Positions 52,811 to 61,630 are shown, counted from the stretch's first letter. The stretch: DNA of 64,000 nucleotides from Clostridiaceae bacterium (GCA_902363375.1 CABIZX010000001.1:1543950-1607949); one strand, 5' to 3'. Numbers and translations are program-made. The notes: a model not told the origin generated them from the letters alone.

Positions 52811-54421
52811 ATGAAAAATAAATTTTTGAACTTTAAATCTTTAATACTCATTCTTACATTAGCTTTTGCTATTAATTTTTTTAATATCTCTGCTAATGCT
52901 GATTCTAACATACCTGATCCCTCTGAACTTTTATATGTTACTGACAATGCTAACATATTGTCAGATGAAACTAAAAACTATTTAGTTAAGCAAAACGAAA
53001 TTTTATATGAAGCTACAGGTGCTCAAATAGCCATTTTAACAATAGATGCAATTCCTAATGGATATGATTCTGAAACTTATTCCTACACTGTTTTAGATCA
53101 TTGGGGAGTTGGTTCTAGTGAAAAGAATAATGGAGTAGTAATTTTGCTTGTACCCGGTGAAGGTAAGTTTTGGATTGCCCAAGGTGCAGGATTGGACAAA
53201 ACCCTTTCTTCTTATGTTCTAAATAAAATAATTGATAAGGATCTTGCCGATGATTTTGACAATGGAAATTATGATAAAGCAATTACAAACACCTTTAATT
53301 CCATTGTAAAGTTGATAAATAAAAGCTATAGTTCTACAGAAGATAAAGTTAAAGAGAATTCTAAAAATGATCTAAATACCTCTAAAAAGAGTGCCACAGA
53401 TTCATTAATTCCTCAGCGTTCTCAGCTTATGTGGGTAACAGATAATGCTGATGTTTTATCTGTTAGTGACATAAAATATGTAATCACCAAAAATGAAAAA
53501 TTTGCCAAAACTAGTAATGCTGAGATCTCAGTTCTAACTGCCGAAAACTTACCAGAAGGTTACGACATAGAGACCTATGCTTATAAAGTTTTCGATGAAT
53601 GGGGTATGAATTCAAAAGAAAAAAATAATGGAGTATTATTACTTATTGTTTCTAGTGAAAATAAGACTTTCATTGCCACAGGATCCGGCTTAAAAAATTC
53701 CTTAACAAATTCACCAGGATATAGCTCTATAGAAAAAAAGTTTGCTACATCCCTAAGTACCTACAGCAATAAATATCGTATCACCACTGTAGTATCAAAT
53801 TTAGCTACTAACATTAATACTATCGATAAAAATAATTCTTACAACTCTAGTAATAGTACAAATAATTCAGGAAATAATGGAAGTGATTCTGATAAGTCTG
53901 ATACACCTTATATAGGATATTTATTTATTATTCTATTATTTATACTTTTCTTTTGGTATTTTTCAAAACATTCTTCTAAATCTTCTAGCAAAAATACTTC
54001 TAGGAAAAAAAGTTATGATATCAATTCATCTGAGCATAACTATACTAATAATTCTAACCACTCACCTTTTTCTTCTAAAAGAGAGCATAGCTATAAATAC
54101 AATGATAATAGGCATTGTGATGATGATAGATGTAAACAAAATAAGAATAGCTTTTGGAATAATAATAGACATGCGTCTCATAAAAGAAGTTTTTGGGAAA
54201 GTTCTTCCAGATCTTCTAGTAATAGCTCCACAGGTGTTAAAAGCAAACAACCTAAAAAAAGTTCCTTTGGTGGTGGTAAATCTAGCCCACCTAAAAAGAA
54301 TTCTTTTGGCGGTGGTAAAAGTAGTTTCTTTGAAAGTAACTCTTCCTCCAAAAATAGCTCTAGTGACAGTAGCTCCTTTGGTGGAGGTAGTTCAAGAGGT
54401 GGAGGCGCTGGCAGAAAATAA
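52811..54421 (+). CDS. Double TPM-domain membrane protein with Ser/Gly-rich tail
   Basis: A 536-residue paralogue of the previous protein. Signal peptide (about 1-31), first TPM domain (about 41-165, WGVGSSEKNNGVVILLVP), second TPM domain (about 200-330, WGMNSKEKNNGVLLLIV), a Ser/Asn-rich linker, a membrane helix (IGYLFIILLFILFFWYF), and a low-complexity Ser/Lys/Asn/Gly tail of about 150 residues with FGGGKSS repeats, ending SSRGGGAGRK like its neighbour. Two TPM domains in one chain are uncommon. It starts 58 bp after the first TPM gene with AGGAG. Confidence 0.9.
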   Translation: MKNKFLNFKSLILILTLAFAINFFNISANADSNIPDPSELLYVTDNANILSDETKNYLVKQNEILYEATGAQIAILTIDAIPNGYDSETYSYTVLDHWGVGSSEKNNGVVILLVPGEGKFWIAQGAGLDKTLSSYVLNKIIDKDLADDFDNGNYDKAITNTFNSIVKLINKSYSSTEDKVKENSKNDLNTSKKSATDSLIPQRSQLMWVTDNADVLSVSDIKYVITKNEKFAKTSNAEISVLTAENLPEGYDIETYAYKVFDEWGMNSKEKNNGVLLLIVSSENKTFIATGSGLKNSLTNSPGYSSIEKKFATSLSTYSNKYRITTVVSNLATNINTIDKNNSYNSSNSTNNSGNNGSDSDKSDTPYIGYLFIILLFILFFWYFSKHSSKSSSKNTSRKKSYDINSSEHNYTNNSNHSPFSSKREHSYKYNDNRHCDDDRCKQNKNSFWNNNRHASHKRSFWESSSRSSSNSSTGVKSKQPKKSSFGGGKSSPPKKNSFGGGKSSFFESNSSSKNSSSDSSSFGGGSSRGGGAGRK

Positions 54422-54550
54422 TTTCTAAAGTTAATTTAATATATGCTTCAATTAAGTTTTCACATCTATGTTACTTCCTAATATAGCCTATGATGGATAT
54501 CATAGATGATGCTTTATATTAAAATTTATATAATATTAAAAATTTTCATA

Positions 54551-54578
54551 TTGAAATATATAGTAAATGTGCTATAAT
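54551..54578 (+). promoter_or_regulatory. Promoter of the MATE gene leader
   Basis: TTGAAA (54551-54556), 16-bp spacer, TATAAT (54573-54578). Predicted transcript starts near 54585, giving a leader of about 128 nt that contains two hairpins. Confidence 0.65.
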
Positions 54579-54603
54579 TAATTTGCTAATTAAATAGTGC
54601 TTT

Positions 54604-54692
54604 AGTACTTTTAACCGCCGGGTTAAAGTACTTTATAGAGCGTTAGGATCATATCGTTAGGTCTTTGGATATGAATTACCTAACGTTTTTTT
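54604..54692 (+). promoter_or_regulatory. Attenuator-like leader with terminator before the MATE gene
   Basis: Hairpin 1: AGTACTTTTAACC (54604-54616), GCCG loop, GGTTAAAGTACT (54621-54632). Hairpin 2 is a terminator: CCTAACG (54679-54685) then TTTTTTT. Its 3' arm can pair with two copies of CGTTAGG (54641-54647 or 54655-54661). If the outer copy is used, TCATATC (54649-54655) also pairs with GATATGA (54668-54674), so two competing folds exist. It lies 21 bp before the ATG of the transporter. No known riboswitch class was recognised. Confidence 0.65.
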
Positions 54693-54712
54693 ATTTTAAG
54701 GAGGAGATAAAT

Positions 54713-56059
54713 ATGAATAACAACATACTAAATGACAACATTTATAAGACCTTTATTAAATATGTTTCTCTGAATATAATGAGTATGCTAGGATTATCTC
54801 TATATATTCTTGCTGATACTTATTTTATTTCCAACGGGGTTGGTTCTGATGGGTTAGTTGCTTTAAACTTAGTTTTACCCGCATATAGTCTTATTAATGG
54901 TGTTGGATTACTACTTGGAATGGGTGGTGCTACACGTTTTTCAATATCTTTAGGGAAAAATCATCCTGATAAATGTGAACAAATTTTTACTCAAGTTATA
55001 TATTGGGGATTAGGTATTGGAATTATTATTACTATAATAGGAATATTCTTTTCAAAAAATATTGTAAAATTTCTTGGAGCTTCTTCCTCCATCCTTCCTT
55101 TAGCAAATAGCTACTTAAAAACCGTAATGTGCCTTTCTTTAGGGTTTATTATAAATAATATTATTGTATGTTTTGTTAGGAATGATTCAAACCCTAATTT
55201 AGCTATGTTAGCTATGCTTACTGCTAGTGGTAGCAATATAATTTTAGATTATGTATTTATTTACCCAATGAAGTTAGGCATGTTTGGAGCTGCCTTTGCA
55301 ACAGCACTTGCACCCTTATTTAGCATGCTAGTACTATCAATACACTTTTTTAAAAAGAAAAATACCTTTAAACTTTTCAAGGGACCTATGATTAAAAATG
55401 AGGTTAAACCAATTATACTCTCTGGAATACCTTCATTTATTACAGAACTTTCATCTGGTGTAGTTATATTAATATTCAATATGATTATTCTAAATCTTGA
55501 AGGAAATATGGGGGTAGGTGCCTATGGCATTATCTCTAATATATCATTAGTATGTGTATCTATATTTACAGGAATAGGACAAGGAATCCAACCAATAATT
55601 AGTATTAACTTCGGTGCTAATAAATTGAAGAATATTACAAAAACCTTCTATTGTGCTCTATTTCTTTCTATTATATTAGGCCTTTCCTTCTACATATTAG
55701 GATTATCCTTTAATAGTGAGATTATATCCATATTTAATAGTGATGGAAATTTACAATTAGCTAAAATCGCATCTCGAGGTATATCTTTATACTTTTTAGC
55801 CTTCATACTTATGGGAATAAATATTGTTTCTACCTCACTATTTACTTCTATATCTATGCCGAAGGAAGGGTTTATAATTTCCATTCTAAGGGGTTTTATA
55901 ATTATTATACCCACAGTGTTAGCACTGTCATTTATATATAAAATTGAAGGAGTATGGCTTAGTATGCCAATTACAGAAGCTATCACACTTATATTATGCA
56001 TTATTTTACTAAAGTCACATTTTAGTAAAATACACGATGGAAATATTTATCAAGATTAA
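54713..56059 (+). CDS. MATE family multidrug/cation efflux transporter
   Basis: About 448 residues, twelve predicted membrane helices in two halves. The MATE pattern is visible in LADTYFISNGVGSDGLVALNLVLP (family position of ISxxxG near helix 1-2), GVGLLLGMGGATRFSISLG and GIGQGIQPIISINFGA in the second half. Exports drugs or organic cations using Na+ or H+. The ATG at 54713, 6 nt after AAGGAGGAG, is preferred to the longer frame at 54665, which lies in the terminator. Expression is likely controlled by premature termination in the leader. Confidence 0.92.
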   Translation: MNNNILNDNIYKTFIKYVSLNIMSMLGLSLYILADTYFISNGVGSDGLVALNLVLPAYSLINGVGLLLGMGGATRFSISLGKNHPDKCEQIFTQVIYWGLGIGIIITIIGIFFSKNIVKFLGASSSILPLANSYLKTVMCLSLGFIINNIIVCFVRNDSNPNLAMLAMLTASGSNIILDYVFIYPMKLGMFGAAFATALAPLFSMLVLSIHFFKKKNTFKLFKGPMIKNEVKPIILSGIPSFITELSSGVVILIFNMIILNLEGNMGVGAYGIISNISLVCVSIFTGIGQGIQPIISINFGANKLKNITKTFYCALFLSIILGLSFYILGLSFNSEIISIFNSDGNLQLAKIASRGISLYFLAFILMGINIVSTSLFTSISMPKEGFIISILRGFIIIIPTVLALSFIYKIEGVWLSMPITEAITLILCIILLKSHFSKIHDGNIYQD

Positions 56060-56220
56060 ATCTATTTATATATAAAAATTAAATTTTCAATGACGTAGGT
56101 TTAGCATATCTAGTTTTTTATTTTCCTGGAGCATTTAAGTTTCTTTTTAACTCTTTTACCATTATAATAAAAGAGTATACTGAGATTCATAAATAAATAT
56201 CTTTGGTATAAAGCTTATAA
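56060..56220. other. Intergenic region after the MATE gene
   Basis: AT-rich, without coding frames. The TCTTTTACC/AATAAAAGA-like pairing at 56153-56175 might be a terminator for the MATE gene but lacks a good T tract. Confidence 0.35.
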
Positions 56221-56395
56221 AAAGAGTTCTTAGCTTCGTCGAAGCTTTACTAACAAAATTCTTAGTATCAGTATTTCTGATGCTTAGAAGTCATTGTCCT
56301 TTAGTGGAAATCGTTATCCAGGTACATAGCAGCTCTTTACTCCACTTTGAAAAAGATAGGAGCACTATAGCTGGTAGTCATCGGAAATAGTTTTA
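56221..56395 (+). ncRNA. Structured leader candidate upstream of the TSUP gene
   Basis: A 175-base stretch with higher GC and several complementary blocks: AGCTTCGTCGAAGCT (56232-56246); CTTAGTATCAG (56261-56271) with CTGATGCTTAG (56277-56287; one mismatch, one G-U); AGTGGA (56303-56308) with TCCACT (56341-56346); and CTCC with GGAG (56340-56343, 56359-56362). It ends 15 bases before the ribosome-binding site of the permease gene. It is not a T-box, SAM, lysine or other class I know. An intergenic repeat family is an alternative. Confidence 0.4.
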
Positions 56396-56410
56396 ATTTA
56401 TGGAGGAATT

Positions 56411-57166
56411 ATGAATACATTTACTTTTATTTTTCTGTGTTTCGCAGGTTTTTTAGCAGCCTTTGTAGATTCCATTGCTGGTGGTGGTGGGATAATAAGT
56501 GTTCCTGCTTATATGATAGCTGGGTTACCTCCTCACATGGTTCTTGGAACTAATAAATTTACAGCATCTATGGCATCTCTTACTAGTTCTATTAACTTTA
56601 TAAAATCTGGCAATTGTAATTTTAAGTTTCTTAAAATAGTAGCACCTTTTACTTTAATAGGTTCTATTCTTGGAGTTAAGGCTGTACTTTTACTAGATGA
56701 AAGCTTTCTTCAACCTCTAGTGCTTATCCTTGTTCTTGCCATTGGTATTTATACATTTTTTTCAAAATCCATTGGAGAGAAAGATAATTTTAAAGGTTTA
56801 AATAAAAAAAATATATTTATATCTATAATCTTTGCTTTTTCTTTAGGATTTTATGATGGATTCTTTGGTCCTGGTACAGGCTCCTTTTTAATCTTTGGTC
56901 TTATAAATATTCTAGGTTTCAATTTCCTTAAAGCTTCAGCTAATGCTAGGGTTTTAAATTTTATTAGTAATATTGCTGCCCTTATCACCTTTGCTTTTAG
57001 TGGTAATATAAATTATTTCATTGGAATACCTATATGTGTATTTATGATTCTAGGCGCTAAGCTAGGGACAAAACTAGCAATTAATAAAGGTTCAAAGGTT
57101 ATTAAGCCTATCTTTGTGACCATGTCCATTGCTGTAGCCTTAAAAATGTTATTACAAATTTTTTAA
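56411..57166 (+). CDS. TSUP (TauE/SafE) family permease
   Basis: A 251-residue protein with seven to eight membrane helices and the TSUP duplicated signature: GFLAAFVDSIAGGGGIISVPA (about residues 13-33) and LGFYDGFFGPGTGSFLIFGLI (about 139-159). The family transports sulfonates, sulfite, sulfolactate or other organic acids. Single ATG start after GGAGG. No adjacent metabolic gene tells the substrate. A structured leader precedes it. Confidence 0.92.
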   Translation: MNTFTFIFLCFAGFLAAFVDSIAGGGGIISVPAYMIAGLPPHMVLGTNKFTASMASLTSSINFIKSGNCNFKFLKIVAPFTLIGSILGVKAVLLLDESFLQPLVLILVLAIGIYTFFSKSIGEKDNFKGLNKKNIFISIIFAFSLGFYDGFFGPGTGSFLIFGLINILGFNFLKASANARVLNFISNIAALITFAFSGNINYFIGIPICVFMILGAKLGTKLAINKGSKVIKPIFVTMSIAVALKMLLQIF

Positions 57167-57199
57167 CATATTATATAATAGGAATAAATTTCTTTACAC

Positions 57200-57250
57200 C
57201 AAGTGCTCCTTCCCCTATACTTATTAGTATGTATTAGAAAGGAGTGCTTG
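57200..57250 (+). promoter_or_regulatory. Hairpin that covers the ribosome-binding site of the next gene
   Basis: CAAGTGCTCCTT (57200-57211) can pair over 12 bases, including two G-U pairs, with AAGGAGTGCTTG (57239-57250). The 3' arm contains the AAAGGAG ribosome-binding site of the small gene, so translation should be blocked when the stem forms. Confidence 0.5.
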
Positions 57251-57255
57251 TGCTG

Positions 57256-57567
57256 ATGTATCCTATTATTGTTTTAATAATTATAATTATTATAGGGTTT
57301 TTAGTTTGTAAACGGAATTATAAAAATAGAGCTAGCCACATTAATAATAACTTGTTGGAGTATTGCTATGAAATTGCTGTAGAGTTTGAAAAACTTAACT
57401 ATGATGAGCAAATAAAACTTAAAAACTCCCTTAATACAAAGGAATTGGATTTATTAAATTCAATAACAACTAAAAGCATAGCCTTAGGTAAAAATCTTAA
57501 TGTACTCCAAAATTATATGTTTCATTTAGAATCTCTTATGAAGAAATTAAAAGCTTCTAGAGGCTAA
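57256..57567 (+). CDS. Small single-pass membrane protein, hypothetical
   Basis: About 103 residues: an N-terminal membrane helix (MYPIIVLIIIIIIGFLVCK) followed by a charged cytoplasmic helix-rich domain (YDEQIKLKNSLNTKELDLLN and a C-terminal coiled-coil-like helix). No family recognised. Start may be ATG at 57256 or GTG at 57250; the GGAG site ends at 57244. The ribosome-binding site is in a stable hairpin (57200-57250). Confidence 0.65.
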   Translation: MYPIIVLIIIIIIGFLVCKRNYKNRASHINNNLLEYCYEIAVEFEKLNYDEQIKLKNSLNTKELDLLNSITTKSIALGKNLNVLQNYMFHLESLMKKLKASRG

Positions 57568-57662
57568 GTTACTATATTTTTCAATTGTTTCAATAAATAT
57601 ATCAATATAATTTCTCATTTTATACATAAACTAAGTGGGAAGTTCAAGAAAGGAATGATATT

Positions 57663-58016
57663 ATGAATTTTAAAAAATTAATAACAAATACTTTGGCTAT
57701 CGTAGGTGCTGTTGTCGTTGTAGATAAAGTAGTAAATGCTATTTCTAATAAGAGTACAAAAGCCATAAGTGAGGCTCTTATTAATGATGGATTTGATAAT
57801 GATGAGGAACAAGAAGATTCAGACCTATATCAATGCAGTTTTCTAGATGATGACTATGAAGAAAACCTTAATGCTTGTCATTGTGGAGAGGATTCTGAAG
57901 TAGACTCTGTAGCCTTTCCTGATATAAAAAAGTATGAAAGTAAAGATACAGACAATGCCACTTTTCAATATGCTATAAAAACAGAACCTATTACTGATAC
58001 TCCAGCGGAAGTGTAA
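57663..58016 (+). CDS. Small acidic hypothetical protein with membrane anchor
   Basis: A 117-residue protein: N-terminal hydrophobic segment (LAIVGAVVVVDKVVNAI), then a very acidic region (FDNDEEQEDSD, LDDDYEENLNACHCGEDSE) with a CHC pair that could bind metal. No family recognised. ATG after AAAGGAAT. It converges with the GH25 gene, whose tail is likewise rich in Asp, His and Cys; both share a terminator. Confidence 0.65.
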   Translation: MNFKKLITNTLAIVGAVVVVDKVVNAISNKSTKAISEALINDGFDNDEEQEDSDLYQCSFLDDDYEENLNACHCGEDSEVDSVAFPDIKKYESKDTDNATFQYAIKTEPITDTPAEV

Positions 58017-58027
58017 TAGGATTACAT

Positions 58028-58060
58028 AAAAACCACTTTCCATAGGGAAAGTGGTTTTTT
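58028..58060. terminator. Bidirectional rho-independent terminator
   Basis: AAAAACCACTTTCC (58028-58041) pairs with GGAAAGTGGTTTTT (58046-58059) around ATAG, with A and T tracts on the two sides. It ends both the plus-strand gene at 57663 and the minus-strand GH25 gene. Confidence 0.9.
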
Positions 58061-58062
58061 TA

Positions 58063-60264
58063 TTATCTATGATGTTTTTTATGATGCTTCTTCTTTTTCT
58101 TTTTACTTGGATAACATTCATCATAATCTTTCTTGTCATGATGTTTCTTTTTATGGTGTTTGTGTCCATAGTCACAATTGTTTAAATACATATCTTGAAT
58201 TAAATACTCACATTTTGCACAATTACTCTTAGGCTGAACACATTCTTCACACATATAATATTTATTTGGAGCTCGATTTTCTAACCTACGACGGTCACCT
58301 TCATATCGCTCTCTTAAAATTTCATCATAGGAAGGTTTATATTCATATCTTTTAAATCCTTCACTATTTTCTTTTGGTAAAGGTAGATTTTGATTTTCTT
58401 CTTCTTCACCGCACTTACATTTAATAGAAGGTTTACTATTCCATTCCTTCATACAATCTTGTTCGTCATAGTATTTTTTCTTATCATAATCATCACAGTG
58501 ATGATGTTCCTTATAGTTATCTTCATGATCATCATAATCTTTATCATTCTCTTTACATGGATACTTATTAATTTCTAATTCCATATTTTGAACATCATCT
58601 TTATCCTTATGATGTTCATTTTCTTTATGCTGATTTTCGCATGGGAACTTATTAAACTCTTCTTTCATATAATGTTCATTTTCTTTATGCTCATAATAAT
58701 TACAATCATCTTTATCATCTTCGTGATGATATCCTTCATTATCCCAGTTACATTCATCATGATAATCATCTTTATCCTTATCATGTTTTCCACATGAGCA
58801 TTTGTTAACTTCTAATTGCTGATGATCACAATCTTCATAATCTTGATAATCACCTTTATGATGCTCTTTGTGTTCTTCATGATGTTTAATGCATTTAGGA
58901 CAAGTATCCTTTTCCTTCATCTTTTTATCATGATTTTCACATCTAAAATCTTCTTCAATTTCATAAAGTCCTAATCTATCTTTATTTTCTCTATCTCCAT
59001 AATACTTTTTATAGGCCACTTCTGCTTCTAACCTTTTCATATATAAGATATCATCAAATTCATTGTCTGTCTCTACGAAATCATCATAAAGATTCACATT
59101 TACACTTTTATTTCTCTCTACAGGTTTTATAAATCTTCTCGCTAAATTATCTACAGGATCATTAAATTTTATAGGATCATTAAATTCTACAGGTTTTATT
59201 TTAGGCTGAATTTCTACTTCAAATTGTGGCTGTATCTCAACCTCTACTTCGCTATCATCATTCCACCTATTATCTAACTGATAATTCTCCAATTCTTCAT
59301 CATTTACGGACATTCCTCTACCAAAAGTAACGTTAGCAGTTGCTCTTTCTTGAGAGAAATCCCCATCAGTGTCAAAGGCCTCAATAGACATTATAAATTT
59401 TTCTCCTGGACTTGGTCTATTGGCTAGTTGTAGAATATAAGAATTAGCATCCCTACCTACAGTAGTTACGTAGTTAGCATTTATGAATATATTATATCCA
59501 CCTAAGTCTATATCTGTATTTGGAGTCCAAGTCATTCTTATTTCTTGTCCTATAGGTACTGCTCTGAAGTTTTGAACAACTCTTGGTTGCATTAATAACT
59601 CTAAACTTTCAGGTCCATAATTTAAGTCTACTGGTGGACTTACTCCTGGTATACTTCCATTTTCAGTGAATTGCCACATTCTCCATCTAGTCCATCCGCC
59701 TTGATCCCTTGGATATTCTGGGTTTGGTTGTATTTCTGGATACATGGCAATCCAAAGAGGCATATCTGCCAAAATAAAACCTTTTTTAGTATGATAAAAG
59801 TTATTATATAATTCAATAAAAAATGCCCCTGTATATAACATCATTTTTCTTCTAGTTCTTCTTTCAAATCTTTTTCTAAATCTATCTACCCAATCTAGTA
59901 ATGCATCTGTAGATATAGATTTATCTAGGGGTGCTTCAATATCAATTACTGGGAATAAATCTCCGTATCTTCCAGGTCCATAAGCCTGTTGTAATATGTC
60001 AATAAAATTGTCACATTGAGCATCTGCTGTAGATAAATCTGTAGAAGGTACTGCATAGTGATATGCACCTGTTTTGACTCCTACATTTCTTAATCCACGC
60101 ACATATTCAATAAACATTCTGTCTATTCTAAATCTACCAGTACCATAACCAGAACCTCTTAAATAAGCGTAAGGAGTTTGTGTTGCAAGTAGAGCATAAT
60201 CTACCTCGCCCCTATATTCATTTAAGTCAGGACCTATTATGTTACGATCAGTTGCATTTTGCAT
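58063..60264 (-). CDS. GH25 lysozyme-FN3 protein with long His/Asp/Cys-rich tail
   Basis: About 733 residues. Residues 1-230 form a GH25 muramidase (IGPDLNEYRG with a catalytic Asp; LFPVIDIEAP with the DxE pair; WRMWQFTENGSIPGV). Residues about 235-330 form a fibronectin type III domain. The remaining about 400 residues are low complexity, rich in His, Asp, Glu, Lys and with Cys pairs (KCSCGKHDKDKDD, CKCGEEEE, MCEECVQPKSNCAKCEY) and a poly-Lys/His end. No signal peptide. The ATG at 60264 after GGAGG is preferred. It could be a spore-coat or exosporium lysozyme that binds metal through its tail. Confidence 0.85.
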   Translation of the reverse strand: MQNATDRNIIGPDLNEYRGEVDYALLATQTPYAYLRGSGYGTGRFRIDRMFIEYVRGLRNVGVKTGAYHYAVPSTDLSTADAQCDNFIDILQQAYGPGRYGDLFPVIDIEAPLDKSISTDALLDWVDRFRKRFERRTRRKMMLYTGAFFIELYNNFYHTKKGFILADMPLWIAMYPEIQPNPEYPRDQGGWTRWRMWQFTENGSIPGVSPPVDLNYGPESLELLMQPRVVQNFRAVPIGQEIRMTWTPNTDIDLGGYNIFINANYVTTVGRDANSYILQLANRPSPGEKFIMSIEAFDTDGDFSQERATANVTFGRGMSVNDEELENYQLDNRWNDDSEVEVEIQPQFEVEIQPKIKPVEFNDPIKFNDPVDNLARRFIKPVERNKSVNVNLYDDFVETDNEFDDILYMKRLEAEVAYKKYYGDRENKDRLGLYEIEEDFRCENHDKKMKEKDTCPKCIKHHEEHKEHHKGDYQDYEDCDHQQLEVNKCSCGKHDKDKDDYHDECNWDNEGYHHEDDKDDCNYYEHKENEHYMKEEFNKFPCENQHKENEHHKDKDDVQNMELEINKYPCKENDKDYDDHEDNYKEHHHCDDYDKKKYYDEQDCMKEWNSKPSIKCKCGEEEENQNLPLPKENSEGFKRYEYKPSYDEILRERYEGDRRRLENRAPNKYYMCEECVQPKSNCAKCEYLIQDMYLNNCDYGHKHHKKKHHDKKDYDECYPSKKKKKKHHKKHHR

Positions 60265-60382
60265 GCTATCCTCCAAAATTGAATGCTTCACTTATTATAT
60301 TACTATCTTCATATATAATGTGTTACAATATTGTGCTTTAAATTGAAGGATTTTTTATTAAAATTTTTCTTTAAATTATATA

Positions 60383-61522
60383 TCAATTTCTCACTTTGAT
60401 ATCTCCACTCTCCAAGTTTACTTCATAAATTTTATTATATAATAAAGTGTTTTGATCTTTTATATTGTTGCCCGAATAAGTTATATCAAAAATTATAGTA
60501 TTCTTATCCTTAAATAAACTTTTATAATAAGTTGTAATTCCTTTTATATATTTATCAGAATTTTTATTTTCAAGGTTTACCTCCTGAATATCTTTAGCAA
60601 ATTTGAAAACTTCTTCTTTAAAGTAATTATTTATTTTAGTCTCTATATCTTTATTTACCATGTTTTCAATTTTAGGATAAGTTAAGTATTGATTGAAATT
60701 ATTATTACTATCTTCATAGGTTACTGACGTGATTATCGGTGCCTCTACTTGGATATTTACATTATTTATACCACTTGGAAAGCTACTTATTGGGATATAG
60801 AATTTAGGAATTCCTGCTACATAAGGCGCAATCTCATATTCATCAAAGTATATAACTAAATATTTATCTGTTAGAAAAAATTTTTGATTATATGGAATTG
60901 TATTTAATTTGTCTACAACTTCTTTAAAATATAATTCTGGATTTTTATTTATAATTGATTTTATAGTATTTAAAATTATTTTATTGTAATCTTTATTATT
61001 ACCAAAGAAATCTGCAATAACTCCTTTGTTTCCTGTATTTGTATCGAAGTTAAGGGACTTATCAGTAGAAGATCCATGTGCTCCTCCAGTATAGCTATAT
61101 AAGTGCAATGTTATGGAAAGTATATTATCTTTATTATAGGTAACAGTATTATTAATGTTGATCACATAAGGCTTTACATCTAATCCAACCTTTATATTTG
61201 ATTCATTATCTCTTATTGATAAATTAGTTATATATTCTTCAAAATCATTAACTTTTTTAGATATCTTATTATTTATGATTTCTTCAACTGACCTATTATT
61301 AGGTATTCTTACTACAGGTTTATTAATATTTACAGATACATATTTATTAGAGTATATTTTTTCCTCATTTTCTACTACTACTTCATTATCTTTTACAATA
61401 CTATTTACCATTCTTGGTAAGGAAATTTCTACAGAATCAGGTTCTTTATGACTATCTAAAGCAAATACTTTAGAACCTGTAAATAAAAATAAAGTTAAAA
61501 TCAAATATATAACTTTTCTCAT
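60383..61522 (-). CDS. Secreted DUF4163/DUF3298 (RsiV-like) protein
   Basis: A 379-residue secreted protein: signal peptide (about 1-22, ending SKVFA-LDS). The DUF4163 region covers about 60-175 (LHLYSYTGGAHGSS, typical GGAH motif) and DUF3298 about 185-255 (LVIYFDEYEIAPYVAGIPKFYIP). A second beta-rich segment follows (about 270-379) and may be a further copy. Such domains occur in the RsiV anti-sigma factor and peptidoglycan deacetylase PdaC; here no anti-sigma or deacetylase part is present. It lies between two cell-wall hydrolase genes, in keeping with a wall-related function. Confidence 0.82.
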   Translation of the reverse strand: MRKVIYLILTLFLFTGSKVFALDSHKEPDSVEISLPRMVNSIVKDNEVVVENEEKIYSNKYVSVNINKPVVRIPNNRSVEEIINNKISKKVNDFEEYITNLSIRDNESNIKVGLDVKPYVININNTVTYNKDNILSITLHLYSYTGGAHGSSTDKSLNFDTNTGNKGVIADFFGNNKDYNKIILNTIKSIINKNPELYFKEVVDKLNTIPYNQKFFLTDKYLVIYFDEYEIAPYVAGIPKFYIPISSFPSGINNVNIQVEAPIITSVTYEDSNNNFNQYLTYPKIENMVNKDIETKINNYFKEEVFKFAKDIQEVNLENKNSDKYIKGITTYYKSLFKDKNTIIFDITYSGNNIKDQNTLLYNKIYEVNLESGDIKVRN

Positions 61523-61630
61523 AACATTTCTCCCTTCTATGAAATATAATTTAAAATAATTTTATATAAAATAACTTTATAATAGTTTGCCCATAGAAGT
61601 TATCTGTACACCTGTTAATTTTTAATAAAA

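Noticed and set aside
54015..54428. Plus-strand ORF of 137 codons in another frame of the second TPM gene
   Set aside because: Arises from the low-complexity Ser/Gly tail of the real protein.
58390..58797. Two hydrophobic plus-strand ORFs
   Set aside because: Antisense of the His/Asp codons in the GH25 tail read as Ile/Met/Phe; an artefact of composition.
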